Assembly (NCBI GenBank): GCA_018398765.1
Contig: JAHBMJ010000957.1
Location: forward strand, 1-38,078
Direction: 5' to 3'
DNA: 38,078 bases
DNA from: Chromera velia
Lineage: Eukaryota; Sar; Chromeraceae
Shown here: positions 8,843-22,300 of the stretch, piece by piece
How the letters are laid out: each line of letters starts with the position of its first letter
Position numbering within the stretch: position 1 is the first letter of the stretch
Position numbers and translations under genes: made by a program
Notes under the pieces: model-generated
The model's input: only the letters and a program-made list of their open reading frames with translations
What the model was told of the DNA's origin: nothing
Databases searched by the model: none

Positions 8843-11800
8843 GTCGGGGGGCTGCAGGGGCCTTCTGCTGCTGCTTTCTCTCTCTGTCTGTTTTTCTCCT
8901 TCTCTCTCTCTTTCTTTCTCTCTCTCTTTTTCTCTCCGTGTTTCTGCGTGTGTACATCTCTGCGAGAGTTGAAGTTCGTACACTGCACCTCGAAATGAAA
9001 AGAGTCGTTTTGTTTTGTTTTCCTACTCCTTCTTTTCTTTCTTCCGCTTCTTCGCTTCTCTGCTGTTGCTGACAAATTATAATGTGAATTTCCCGCATGT
9101 TTGCATTCATTGGTTTCATTGGATTGATGGATCAACTGCAGGTGGTGAGAGCCCACGAAGGCTCGAGTCATACTGTCGAGAGAGGGTGGGTGCTGCCTTC
9201 GACTGGGCTCCCCAAGTCCCCTGCCGGCTCTGAAATTCTTCAAAAGGTCCCCTCTCTCATCAGCCGTCTCTCTCTCGCACACGCGATTGCCGTCTCTCTG
9301 AGAAGCCTGCAGAGCCTTGCGTGGAGCTACGGGGGGGAGAAGGAAGTCGTCTTCCCTATCGGCCTTGCGGGTCGGTGGGTGGGTGGGTGGCACTTCATGG
9401 GCGGCATGCATGGTGGGAGGATGAAACGCGGGGGGGGGATGAAGCTTTCTGGGTCCTTTTGTTCTGGCGACCCTGCTTCGTTCGAGATCTGAAGTTTGCA
9501 TAGCGTGGCTCTGACTGTGTGAGTATGTCTCACCTGCGTGTCTCTCTCTGCGGTTGGAAACGATGCATATGTTGTTGGCATTCGGTGTGGGGACGTCTCG
9601 AGGTATTCTCTTGTGGCTCTGTCCCTCTATTGCATTGAAAAGCATAGAAGGCAATGCCGAACAAAGATAGACAACAGGTCTCGTTTGACTCCGCAAATTG
9701 GCACTTCAAGTCGGTGAAGAGCTCATCCTTTCAACAATGCAGTTACAGAGAGACGAGGCTTCTTCCAAAACTGCATGCATACGTGTGTATACGAATGCAT
9801 TGATACAAACGCAGGGGGCCACCTGATCAGGACGCTGCTTGTCCATGGGAGTCTAGACTCTGTCCCTGTCGCCATCGGTTGGACAAACCCAAACGGGGGC
9901 CATGCGATGATGATGGACCTGAAGAGAAAGGCCTCCGCGTCTCTGGATATCGAAATTTATAACACAGGGGGAGGAAGCGGGATCCATGGGGCAGCCGAGC
10001 ATGCGGTCAAGGAGGGGGATGGGAGACTGAACACGCTGCCGTACTACAGGTGCGGTGAGGGGGTTGCTTTTCAATTTGAAAGTGCTGCCTTCCTTTTCTT
10101 GTTTTTTTGCCTGTCTGTCTTCACATGCTCATATTAATATTTCTTTTTGCTTTCCACCTCCTCTGTACCCCCACGCTCTCTGTTTCACCTCATGTCTCTC
10201 GAAAGTCCATTTTTGGGGTTGCGGAGGGATATGCGTGACGGTGCACAGCCATGCACCCGCTATTTTGCAGAGGCCGTGGTTGGCCCGCTTCCTTTTGTTC
10301 TACCAGGCAACGTCCTTGCAATATGTCTCTTGCTGACTGAAGAAGTCGTCAGCTTACTCACACCCCATTCGCTTCCATGCAGATTCAAGGATGTGCCGAT
10401 GAAAGAGATCTTGGACACCACCATTCTTGACAGGCTGGAGGACCTCACTGTTGTTTTGCCATCGACCGACGCGAGCAAGGGAGAGAGACTCAACGATGCA
10501 GAAGCGATCTACAAGTCGGCCTCAACCGCTTGCACTTTACAAAAGACCGTTTTTTCGCATTTACTTTCTTTTGAGCTATTTATTCTCTTTTGCATCTCTC
10601 TGTTCCTCTTGTCCTGCATGAACAGATAGACGCCCTGGTGCCCCTTTTCCTTAAATCCGTCCAAAGCAAATATTTCTGCTAAAGAGTCACACGGACGATG
10701 ACCCCCCAAAACTCTGTGACTCTACCCCTCCCTGTCGGCATGAAATTGCAGGATTGCCCTCGACCCCCTTGCAGAGTGGAGAGACTACAAGCACGAGGAA
10801 GAGGCCCCGGAAAGCGACTTTGTGCGGCCTCAACTCTCGGGCACCTGCACGATGAAAAGCCCGAAAGTATGGATGAAGGTGAGTGAGCTGCCACTGGAAA
10901 AAAACAAGCTTTTATGTTCTTTTAGAGGAAGGACAGAAGGAAGTAAATGCTGGGGGAGAAAGCAGGGGCGCAAAATGTTTGTGGAACATTTATGAAAGAA
11001 TTCAGGCAGTACCGAACTACGGTTTTAGCTCGAAGACATCATCATGCGCATAGGTTTTGCGTCTGTGAAACCCAAACTAACGTCTCGCCAACATGAAGTT
11101 TTCATGCTGCAAGGCCCGCTGTTTGGCTGCATTTGCTTCAGTCAGCTATTCGCACACCAGAAACTCATGTTCGATTCCCGCTCTTTGCCCTTTCAAAACC
11201 TGCTGCAGCGTGTGGTTGAAAAGAAAGACCTGTGGAGACAATTGAAACAGGAGATGCGCAGAATCTCCACCCGACACGCAATCAACTTTGTCTCCTCCAA
11301 GGTCGCGTTGTTCGAGAAGGGACAAGGAGGCGCCCCTGACTTCCTGTGGAGCCGTCTTCTTTTGGAGGGCTCAAGAGACCTTATTCGGTCGGTTAGAAGA
11401 TCAGTGGGAAAGTGTCTGTCGGTTTCTCCATTTGTTAGTTCTTGTGTACTTGCGTCTGCTTGTGTCTGCCTGTGTGTATCCAAGACTTTATGATACTTCT
11501 TTCAGGTGCCACAAAAAGGAGACACTCGGGAGAGAACAAGCAAGACTTACTGGGGAAGTACAGGACCTGACCACAAAAATCAATCAAGTGAGTCGATCTG
11601 TTCTGCTGCTGGAAATGAATTTGAAATGTTCATTGTCGGACGAGTTCCTTCCATGTGTTCATACCAGGGTCGGCTCGTTCTCTCAATGACAGGACGGTCC
11701 CAAATCTGATTTCATGTGAGTTAGTACAGCTCTCATTTTCGTCTTCTTCGGTCTCAAACTTCTCCCTCATGGCACCCAGTGGTGTCAAACTGATTTCGAT

Positions 11801-11846
11801 TGCGTTAAGGTCTTTGTCGCTTTGACTGGATTCAAACTCTCTCTCT

Positions 11847-11879
<33 letters not shown>

Positions 11880-14800
11880 ACTCTCTCTCTATCTATCTAT
11901 CAATCTATCTCTTCCTCTCTCTTGCTATGTGTGTGTGTGTATGTGTGTATGCGTGATTTGCAGATTCACAAGTTCTCCACCCAAGTGGACCTCTCGTCTC
12001 TCCCAATGGATGCCCACACGATCTCATCAGAAGAAACGTTCGTCAAGATGACCAGCAGAGACACACCGTCAGCATTCCAGGAGCTCAGAGGGGACAACGC
12101 AGTCGGAGCCCCTCCCTCTTTCACCCTTCCAGTCCCACGCCTCTGGTCTCAGGAGAAGGACAACACGGGAGAGAAAACGTTCACATACATCGAGAGCCTG
12201 TATAAGGCCGAGGGAAAGGGGCTGCCCGCCGGCTCCTTCCCTCCCAAAATGATGGGGGACTTGATTTCATCCAGGCTCCTCTCTCTCCCGATACCCTCCC
12301 TTCTGAAGGACAAGAAACTGTTCAGCAACAGGAACGCGTGGGATCGCTTGCCTGAGTCTGGAAAGGACGTGTGGATGCAGGTAAGAAATTTGTCTGCCAT
12401 CAACGAATTACATCTTGCTGTTGGTACGGAGCCGTTTGTCTTGTCAAGGCTGTTAGTGTATCTGGATCGACTAAACTTTCTTTTCAGCTACACAGGAACC
12501 AAGCACTTTTTCGGTCTCGATAGTCGCAAACTTTTCCATCTTGTCGTTCTTCTGCACATCGACAAACAGGATCCTCGATACCGTTCTCTAGACTCGACTC
12601 AAATGTGAACACATGATCCGGATCCGTCTCAACTCTTTTGCCATAATGCGTCTATCTGCGTGCTGAAGGAAGGACGCTTTCTGGAAACAATCAATCACGC
12701 ATGCTCTCTCTTTGCAGGTCCCCGCTCGGCAGATCCCCACCTTGATTGACTGGCTCTTCTCTTTGACAACCGAATCCCTGGGAGGGGACAAGGCCGCCAA
12801 CGGAAAGCCTACCGAGAGAGTAGTTGCAGTCAATCTGGTTCTGGCAATTGTTTGGCGGCTTGCACAGGTGAGTGGGATTGCGGTACAACGCCTCTCTGAA
12901 CCTTGCCCCAACGCTTTTGTCGTGCGTTTCTTTTCGTATCCGCCGAACGATTTGCAAAAAGAGGAAATCGTTGATGGGTAACTGCTCAGCAATTTGTGAG
13001 AGCCCTCACCTGCTGACATGCATTTGTGTGCTGTGCATGGCCAGGTCAATTCCCTGTCTTTCCAGTGACTTTCCCTGTGTACCTATCTGTTTTCTTGCAT
13101 GCAGACCTACGAGATACAGGAGCACCCCACAGGCGCGCCTGTTGTCGGGCAGTATTGTTTCTACCATGGCGACAGGACCTACAGGACCTCGTTTCCGTTC
13201 GTGGAGTTCGCAGGCAAGATCCAGGCCCTGACATACGATGCGTTGGTCCAACAGAAAATGAAGGTGAGTTCCTTGAGGAGTTTATAGAGACGACTCTATT
13301 TGAATGCCAGCGTCCATTGGCGGGTCTTCTTTTTTTGTCGATGTTCTACAGTTTTATTGACAAAACAAATACCTCAATGGCAACGCGAGCAAAGAGAGTT
13401 TCTAGATGTGTGCGCCTATGTCCATGCAGGAGATCTCTGATTTCTGGATGAACGATTTCCGTGTGATGGACACAGACTGCCTTCTTCACAGACAACACTA
13501 CGATCCCCCAGGGGACCTCGAGAGTCTCGAGAGAGCAGTGATGGACACATACAGGACCGAGTCAGTAGGAGCACACGCACACATACAGGAGAAATGAATC
13601 AAATGATTGAAGGTGCCAGATCGAAAGGTGTCAAACATACAGAGACTCGGCAGCTTACAGAACATAAACACAGAGACTGAGAATAAAAACACCGTTTGTA
13701 GTGTCTTGATCTTGTATGGCTGACGTGGGGCGTATCTGGAATTGTTCATTGTCAGACGTACACATAGTTCTCGGACAGAATGTCCTGCTTATGTGCTTTT
13801 CTCTTCTGGAAGCGCGTCTTCTCACAGAACCCTCACGCAGAAAGTCTTCATGCAGTGAATGTATCGGTTCACACGCTTGAACAATAAACACACATAAATT
13901 CATTTACTTTGCAGCGCCTCCAAGCCCCTTCCAGAATCATACCTGAAGCGGGTCTCTGAGTGGGTAGTCCGAAAAGGTCACAAAGCTCCAGACTGCCCCA
14001 CCAGGTCGGCGAAGAGCTCGTCAAACCAGTCCTTCAAGAAGTAGAAGAAGAAAAAGAAGAAGAAAAAGAAAAAGAAGAAGAAGAAGAAGAAGAAGAAGAA
14101 GAAAAACTCAAATGAAGTGAAGAATCGGATAAGTGCATGAGGACAGAATACAGACAGCAAAAAGAAAAATGACAGAGGGGTTAAAAAAGATGGAGAGGAA
14201 GTCTTCAAAAGAAAACTCATTTTGATTCTGTTGGTCTCAAAAGTCTCTCTGGCATGTGACGTGACTCTGCATGCAAAGGGATCATGCATTTTGTGTCTTT
14301 CCTTATTTTCATGTCAGTGTATATGTGTATGTGTGTGTGCAGTGTCTGCAACACTCCCTCTGAGGATGTAGCACGCACGATGGGATGGTTGTGGTCTCAA
14401 AAAGACAATTCAATTCTCGGCGCCTTCCCATCTGCCTCCTACATTCGTCTGGTCGATCTGTTTTCCTTCACTCAGGCTTTCACAATGAAGTCCACAGACG
14501 GATGGAAGCTCTGGGGTGTGGGGGAAATCAAGTGGGCATCAGAGTTTTCAGACAATCCTGTTTGCTTCCCCACCGCGCGACTACCCCAAACTGCTAAATA
14601 TGTTAAGTATAAAGGGGACCCGGTAACGCAGGATGGTTGGTTGGACGCCAGAGGGGTCGTGGAGGAAGACGAAGCCCCCTTTGAGAGCATTCTTGAGAGT
14701 GCGGACGGAACATCAGCAGAAAATCAACTGATCCTGAAGACCCGCGATGATCCTCAAAGGCGTCTCATCACACTTCCCCTGTTGAGTCCTGCAACTTCAT

Positions 14801-16924
14801 TTCCCTCTCTAGTCACACTTTTGCATTCCAAGCAACTGGACCTCACCAACTCAAAGCACCGGAATCTAATCGATTTTGTCCTCTTTGGAGGAACACGTCA
14901 GACGGACATTCTTCTGAAACTCGCTCATCAGAAATCGTTTGTGATTGATGAAACCTTCAGGGCAGTTGACCAATGGGTTGTCACAGCAGAGACAGAACAG
15001 GACAGGGCGGGGTCTTCCCTTTCTCAGCGTCATGCGGAGGGAATCATCTTTGGGTACTCTGTTCTCCTCAGGCTGGGGGAAATGGTGGGTCAAATCCCCG
15101 ACAGACCGATTGACTTCAGCCAGACAACTTTCAAAAGCGCGCAAGAGGCATCGACTCATGTCTTCAACCGACTGGAGACGGCACTCATGACAGAGCCGGG
15201 AGCCTCCTACTGGACCCGGAGCACCAAGGCCAAAGCAGCCGCAGCTCTGATGACGCACTTCTCCAGGCACACCAGTTTCACTCCAACCCGGACAGATATC
15301 TTCAAAATTTTGGGGATTCAGGCTTCCCGACTGCCCCCCCTTCCAGGAGTGGTTGACAATTTCGCTTTTCTGGACCAACAAGCAGACTCGGTGGCCCTGT
15401 GGCACGCTGGCTCTGTGATGGGCGTGATCGGAGGGCTGGAGCAAAAGGACCTGAAGGCGGAGTTGGTCAGTCTCCTGAAGATCAGCGCACCAGGAAGCAG
15501 CGATAACTCTCGGAGGGAGGAGCTGATCAACCAGATGACCTGGGAGTGCGGCCACACTTCCACTGTCTGCAGGGGCGTGCTGCAGGTTTGTTGGTCTCTC
15601 CGCAGCTGTCTGTTGTAATGGGTGTGTATCGATGAGAAATAGGTCTGAAGTTAGTTGACTAACTACATTGTCACGCCTCTTTATACTTGTCTAAATGCAT
15701 GTGTGTCTGTGCTGGTCTGCCTACTTTCGCTTTGAGGTGCCACAGAATCTCACAAGGACGTCGCGCCTACCTAGCATCAGTCATAGTGATCGCCGATTTG
15801 TATGCCTTTGTGACGCTTCCGAACCGAAAAGAAAGAAAGGGAGTGCGACAACTCAAAAAAGTTCTCTCTTGGAGGGAAGTGGTTGTGACGGAACCAAAAT
15901 ACGACATCCCATGTGTGTAACTTGTTTACTTCCTGCGCGCTTCTCGTTCAGGTGTCTGCATCCGAGAAGGACGTGTGTGACTTCCAGCTCTTCCAGCCGG
16001 ATCTGTTTTGTGGCAGCACGCGGTAGGTCAGCAGGGCGCGTGTGCATGACATCCACCTTTGTTGTCTTCTGCGAGGAATCTAGGCTTATGCAGGACCCCC
16101 GTCTTGCTGTTTGGAATCCGCATGTATTGTTTGTCCCCTTTCGTCACGTCGTTATCGCGCATTTCTTTTCTTGTTTTCTTTCTCATGTCCATGCTCTCTT
16201 CCAATGCTTTCCGTCCTCAGTGCTCCTCAGCTTTTGTTGTGATGGCTCTGGCCTTCTTTTTTCTTCCTGAGTACTTTCTTCCTGTCGTCAGCACTCCTCT
16301 TTCCTTTCTTTGTCGATAGACTAAGCCTTCCACCTTTATGAGTTCCTTCCTCACCCGCTTTCCTTCTTCTTTGTTCCTTCCTTCTTTCCCCTTCTCAGAA
16401 GCAACCGGAAGGACGCCAAATTCCCCCCTTCGATCATGCGAGTGGACCTCGAAGGCTCCCCGTGGTACAGGGACAATCTGAGGGGGTACGGGGTGGACTC
16501 AGGAAAGATCTCAATCGACTCAATGGACCCCCTCACATTCACAATTCAAAGGTACGTGCAGGTCAATGCGGACATGTAGAAAAGGGGGTTTGAGAGACAA
16601 GCAAACGATGCATATCTCAATCAGAGATTCGGAGGTGCACGGAGAGACCCTTGTGCTCTTCATTTCTGTTCCTCACAAGGGAATGAGGTGGGTGGGACCG
16701 GCAACCTGTCCATTCTCTTCAGTGTGCATGAAGAAGAACATCCAAAAAGAAGAGAAGTCGTTGAAAAGCGCAACGGAGTTTTCGGAAAGAGCCGTAGGCA
16801 AGGCTCCCAGTTGTTTAGGTTCAATCGATCCTTTCTTCTCTGCCTCTCTGTCTCTCTCTCTTTCTCTCGCTCGCTCTCTCTCTCTTTCTCTCGCTCGCTC
16901 TCTCTCTCTCTCTCTCTCTGTCTG

Positions 16925-16960
<36 letters not shown>

Positions 16961-19314
16961 TGTGTGTGAGACCCTGATTGCAGAAAGAGCAATGAGGATG
17001 AGAAGGAGACCGACAGGCACTCTCACCTGTGGACCTCCTTGCAGCTGCAGTTTGAACGGGGACTCTCCACAGCCCCAACAGCTGTGCGGATGAGAACGAA
17101 AGACTTGCAGTCAAGTCAGTGAGTACTCAGACGGTCTAAAGTTCCCACCAAAGACTCGACTGGCCACTCTTTTCTCTTGATGTGTACGACTTTGTCCAGT
17201 CGGCCATTGTTCTTCTTTACTTTTCTTTTATCAATTACCATCAATGGTTTGTGGAGGTGCATTCCTCTGGTCTCTTCATGCCAGAGGCTCATTTGTTCAC
17301 GCATTCAACCGCTCTCCTTTTCTTTTCTTTGTTTTGACTGGGTCGCAAATCTGGAGGCACCTATCTGCGGTATGATGACTTTTGAATTTCGCTGCCTGTG
17401 CATGCAGGGAACAGGGACCCAGAGCTTCTTGAGATGATCGAATTGGCGAAACCCAACAACCAAACACTGAAGTACGCCCCTCTTCCGAAAACCCCCCAGG
17501 CATCTCAATATCATTTCTGGCGAGCCATTTCGGGAGGGAAGGACAAGGTTCTTGTTGTGACTGACAAGGAGAACGGTCTCGAGGTTCTTCGGGTCAAACA
17601 GAGTCCACCACAAGCCCCCAAAGAGAAAGAAGGTCTCTCAGCTTGGCTCACTGACACTTTGAAGCCCTGGGCCAGCTCCCCTTCCTCCAGTCCCCCCCTC
17701 GAGGTTCAGTTTGGAGACCTGCATCCGAGCATTGTCAAGAGGACCTTCAACTCTGTTGAGTATGCCGACGGTCTGAGGGCAAAACCGAATTTTGACTTGG
17801 CGGCATTCGAGGAGTGGCAAGGTGTGTCGGTCTTCAAGAGCAACCCCTCATCCCCACCCTCTCCAGGCGGCAACGGTCCAAAAGAGTGTTACCGACTTGT
17901 GTTCTACAGGTGGGTTCACAGAGGTACCCATGGGATTCATTGCCTAAGCTTGGGGGGGGGGAAATGTGCGTGAGTGGCACCAGAATCGGGCCGGCAAGGA
18001 GTGCCTTGATGAAAAGTCAGAGAGAGGAAGCCGACTCACGATGTGGTTGCAAATGCCTCACTCATTTGTCTCGAGACCCTTCAGCATGATGAAGTAAGCC
18101 TTCGATGCATGTTGAACATTTTCTTTCTGTGTGTATGTAACATGCACTCGTGCAGGTACTATGACCTCTCATCTGGCAGCTCTGAGTACCTCAGCTTCTC
18201 TGACTGCGGCTCAACGACCGGAGCCCTTGTCTGGGAGCAGAACCCCGCCTTCGTGCTGTCGCAGAACCAAACGCTGTTCCAAGACATGCACGGGTTCCAC
18301 AGGTCTGTTGAGCATTCAGAGTGGAAAGTATGCTTGCGATGGCGTGCGTACGACAGAAAACCTTTCAGTTGATTCAATACATGGTGGTTTATGTTTTTTT
18401 CACAAAGAAGTGCCGCTCGGCTTTCCTCAAGGCTCTTATGTGGAGCTCCCTGTATATGTTTGTACTGAAGCAGAGTGTTTTCATACACCCGATACGTAAG
18501 AATGCGTTTCTTATGAGTCTCCTCTTTGTCGGCTGACAGGTCTTTGTCGAATGTAAACACTGTACTTGTAGGGGATGTCTTCTTCCTGTCCACTGTTTTT
18601 TGTATCAAACCCTTCAGCTGACGTCAATTAGAGCCTTATGCAGCCAGCCAGCACGCCAGCCAGAGAATTATTTGGTAACAAAGAACCGGATAAGAGGCAA
18701 AACGTATGCATAGGTCTTATCCACCCACAACTTTCTTCGCGAACTTGAACCTCCTGTGGAATTTTCTCTTCTTTTCATGACCCTTCAATGCAGATTTCTG
18801 GTTTTGAAGGACACCTCCAAAGGTGACACTGTAGTGCTTCTTCCCGAAAAGAAAGCCGTCTTTCCCTCCAATGACGAACCGAGGAGGGGAAAGGACCCCC
18901 CGTTTAGAGAAGAGAAAAAAGTCGCGGTGCACGCCGTAGCGGCAGGGCGAGTTGTCGGTCCTGCGAGAATCGGTCTTTTCCCTGCGGACAGGAAACAGAG
19001 GCTCATCTCCGCATATCACATGCTCAAACTTGGAAGGTCATTTTGTCTCTTTTTATTTTCCTTTGCCAGATTTTATTCTCGATCATTCTGGATATTCGAA
19101 TAATCAGGTTTCAAGAAATACTCGAGTGTTTTGCTTAGTCGAGTGGACACTTCATTCTGCGCATGCTCCAGAAAGACCGCATATCAATTGTTCTCTCTCG
19201 TCACTGATAGCAGCACCGTGATTTTCTCCAAATTGCTTGGGAGGATGGAAGGTTCTGAATTGCTAATCCTTTCCGTTCCCACAAATTGCCTTTCAAGGTG
19301 TCTGTCCTTATGCT

Positions 19315-19350
<36 letters not shown>

Positions 19351-19351
19351 T

Positions 19352-19393
<42 letters not shown>

Positions 19394-22300
19394 GTATGAT
19401 GCAGCGCTGAACTTTCTTCTGGAGATTTCGAATCTGGAAAAGTTTTCTGAAGATGAAGGCAGACTCGCGTCGCTGATCTTCTCAGACAAGGACTCAGTGC
19501 CGAAGGGACTGGCCATTAAATTTCTCACATTCCTCATCGCTTATCAGGTCAGGAAAGAGTAAGATAGAGCTTGAATGACAGAGACGATACTCAGCAGGAT
19601 CCCTCCCGGCCACACAAATAAGGTCCACAGCATACTCGACCCTGTTTGATCTTTCGCATATCTTAATTCAGAGAGCATTTTCAATTCTTCACCTCGCAAA
19701 AGGCTTCCATGCGGAAGCGAACGCATCCGTCTAATGCTTCGGCGAACGTACCTGGGACCACACTCACTCTGTTCGTCTGTATGTCGATCTTCTAATGATC
19801 TGGAGCGTGACGTCAGTTTTGTTTGTCAATTTGTCGTGCAGAGTCGCTTCAGCCACAACGACAGGAGCGTGTTCAAGCTCTGCCAGATGGGTCGAGGAGC
19901 CATGAAGGCGGTTTATGCCAAGTACTTGGACGTCCACAAAAACCTCCCTCACAGGTTCCGTCTGGTGGTGTCGTCCAGAGCCCCAGAGGACGAGACAGAG
20001 AGGGATGACTTGATGATGCTCTTCCTCTCTCCCATACAGGTACGTGTGGATTGTCCTTGTCGCCTCGTACGATACAAAATTTAGATCTCCCAGAGTGGAT
20101 CGGCTTGGATGCATACAGTCTCCTCTGCCGCTCATGATACAGGCAAGATGAAGTGAAGAAAGGAGACTTTTGTGCGCATGTCAATTTCAAGCTTCCTTCG
20201 ATCGTACGGACACTAAACTGTGATTTTTGTTTTACCTTTGCTCTACGTCATGCTCTCGTCAATCCCTCTGCTTTCTTTCATTGAAGCATGTCTTGTTCCT
20301 TGGGTGAATGCCATTGGGTGCGTGGGTAACACCCGACACGCGTGTGTGAATGCAGGAGCTCGAGTTGATTGACTTCTTGGGAGATGACGACTTTCTCCAC
20401 AGCCGCAGGAGGGCCCTCTGGCACTACCTGCACCTCCCCCACATGGCACCCAACAGGGTACTCTCTGTCGGAAAGCAGAGCGTCAAGAAGCTGCAGACCA
20501 AGCCCGTCTCCATCAAGACTCAGGAGATGCTCAAAGAAGTACGCAGAGAAGCGCCGGTTTCCACAGAAAGTCCCTTGTTCTCGTTCTATCCTATGGGGTA
20601 CAATTGAACCCAAAGCATCAGTGCTTCTCAGGGAAAGGACCCCAATTGTTGTCTCAGACTGGCGGCAAACAAAATCGAGTCAGAAAGCACTCAGACAGAG
20701 CGAATCGCGAGCTCACACACTGACGACAAAACAAAAGGTTGAGAGAAGAGCTCATGCACGCCCCCAAAAATACAAGACTTGTCCCAAAGGAGAAGCAAAG
20801 ACTCAGGCTCGTGCGATGCACAGAAAAACGACAAGAAAAAAAACGAAGGTTGTGTATCTGCGAGACGCTTCTTTCTGGGCGTGCACTTTGTTTGTCTTTT
20901 GGCTTCTGCTTGCAGATAAAGGAGTGCCACGATGCATCGAGTTACCGGAGGGGAAATAAAGAGGCCGAGCTGTTTTTTCTCTCGGTAAACAAAAAGAAGC
21001 TCTGGCAATTCCCTCTAGGGGAAGACACCTGGGACCGTAGAAAGTTCTGCACAATGGTTAGTCGGTGAACACGTTGTCGGTCTTGTATCCATCTATCTGT
21101 TGCATTTCTGCGCCTGCCGTCCTGCCTTCTTTGCCCTTTTCCTGTGTTTGTGATCTTTCTGGTCGTTTTCTTCATCTCTCTCGGTTCGGGGAGTTCAGGA
21201 GATGGGTCGCGATTCTTTTGCCAGCTCTCTTACTGATTGATTGTCTTTGTCGCATGTGTGCAGGTTAGAGCGATCCTGAAGGGCAGCCAGGAAGAGGTGA
21301 TGTACCTGTACAGGAATGTTTGGGCATTTGATGAGAGTTGGACGGGAGAGGCGATCTCTGGACAGGAGTTTGCTCAGAAAGCAGCCGTCTTGGGCGCTCT
21401 TTTTGTGAGGAAGCTGGGGGATTCAGTCAACGTCGACGGACAGGTGCTCAAGCAGATCAACAAATTCAACTCTGTCAGTCAATCAAAGACTACAGGCTAT
21501 ATTGAAGCAGTGAGTGAAAATGCATTTTGGCCTAGGTTTCCGGAAAGCTGCTAGCATGTGGTGTTGTTCCAAATCGGTGTCGACAGCAGCGGACTTAGGT
21601 AGGACCTGGGGTGTTCTTCACAAATAATTCCTCCATCCGCCGGACAAATCGTCTCTTTGCATGAAATGTTTTTGTGTCGGTCTCCTCAAGCGCCTTGCAA
21701 AAAGAGGTGAATGCCTCTTCACTTGTCCCGATCGGTTCGTTCAAGATGTCTTTCTAGCTTTTCCGTGTTTTCGTTCTGCCTGTTCATGTCGTTTTGTTCC
21801 TGATGGATCTTCGCGTCCTCTAAGGCCTTGTCCCGTGGTCATTGTTTGGCTCCATTCGGGTGGTAAGCTGAAGACTTGATGGACTTCTCCATGGAGCAAA
21901 GCTGAACTGTGCATGTTTCTCGATGTCTTCTCAGTTTCTGGACAAGAAAATGTCGTCCTCCACCGTGAGGATTCCTGATGAAGACGAAGAGTTGCACTTG
22001 CACTGGCCTCTCGCAGTGCAAGTTAGGGACTACACAAGAGAAAGAGCCCCGGGAGAGGTGAGGAGAGCGCAGGTCCTTGCACTTCTATTTCATGTATTCA
22101 TCGCTGTACCTCTGTCTCTATGTACAGCACCTTGTGCATGCACCTGCTGGGAGTTTCTTTGCTTCTGTCCACTTTTTATTTTGCACATTCATGCTCAACA
22201 TCATCCCACGTCCTGCTGCTGACTCGTCTTCCATGCCTTTCATCTTCTGCACCCCCTTCTTTATATTTTCATTCATGAAGGTGCCTGCCCGTAGACTCAA

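Noticed and set aside
10626-10658. A candidate exon encoding IDALVPLFLKS inside the 10515-10751 intron
   Set aside because: It would need a poor donor at 10549 and ends in phase 0, while the next exon needs phase 2. Direct joining of 10514 to 10752 fits in phase and gives the expected motif order.
11161-11180. A TTCGATTCCCG string resembling a tRNA T-arm
   Set aside because: No matching acceptor, D or anticodon stems surround it. It lies in the 10879-11208 intron, just before the exon starting at 11209.
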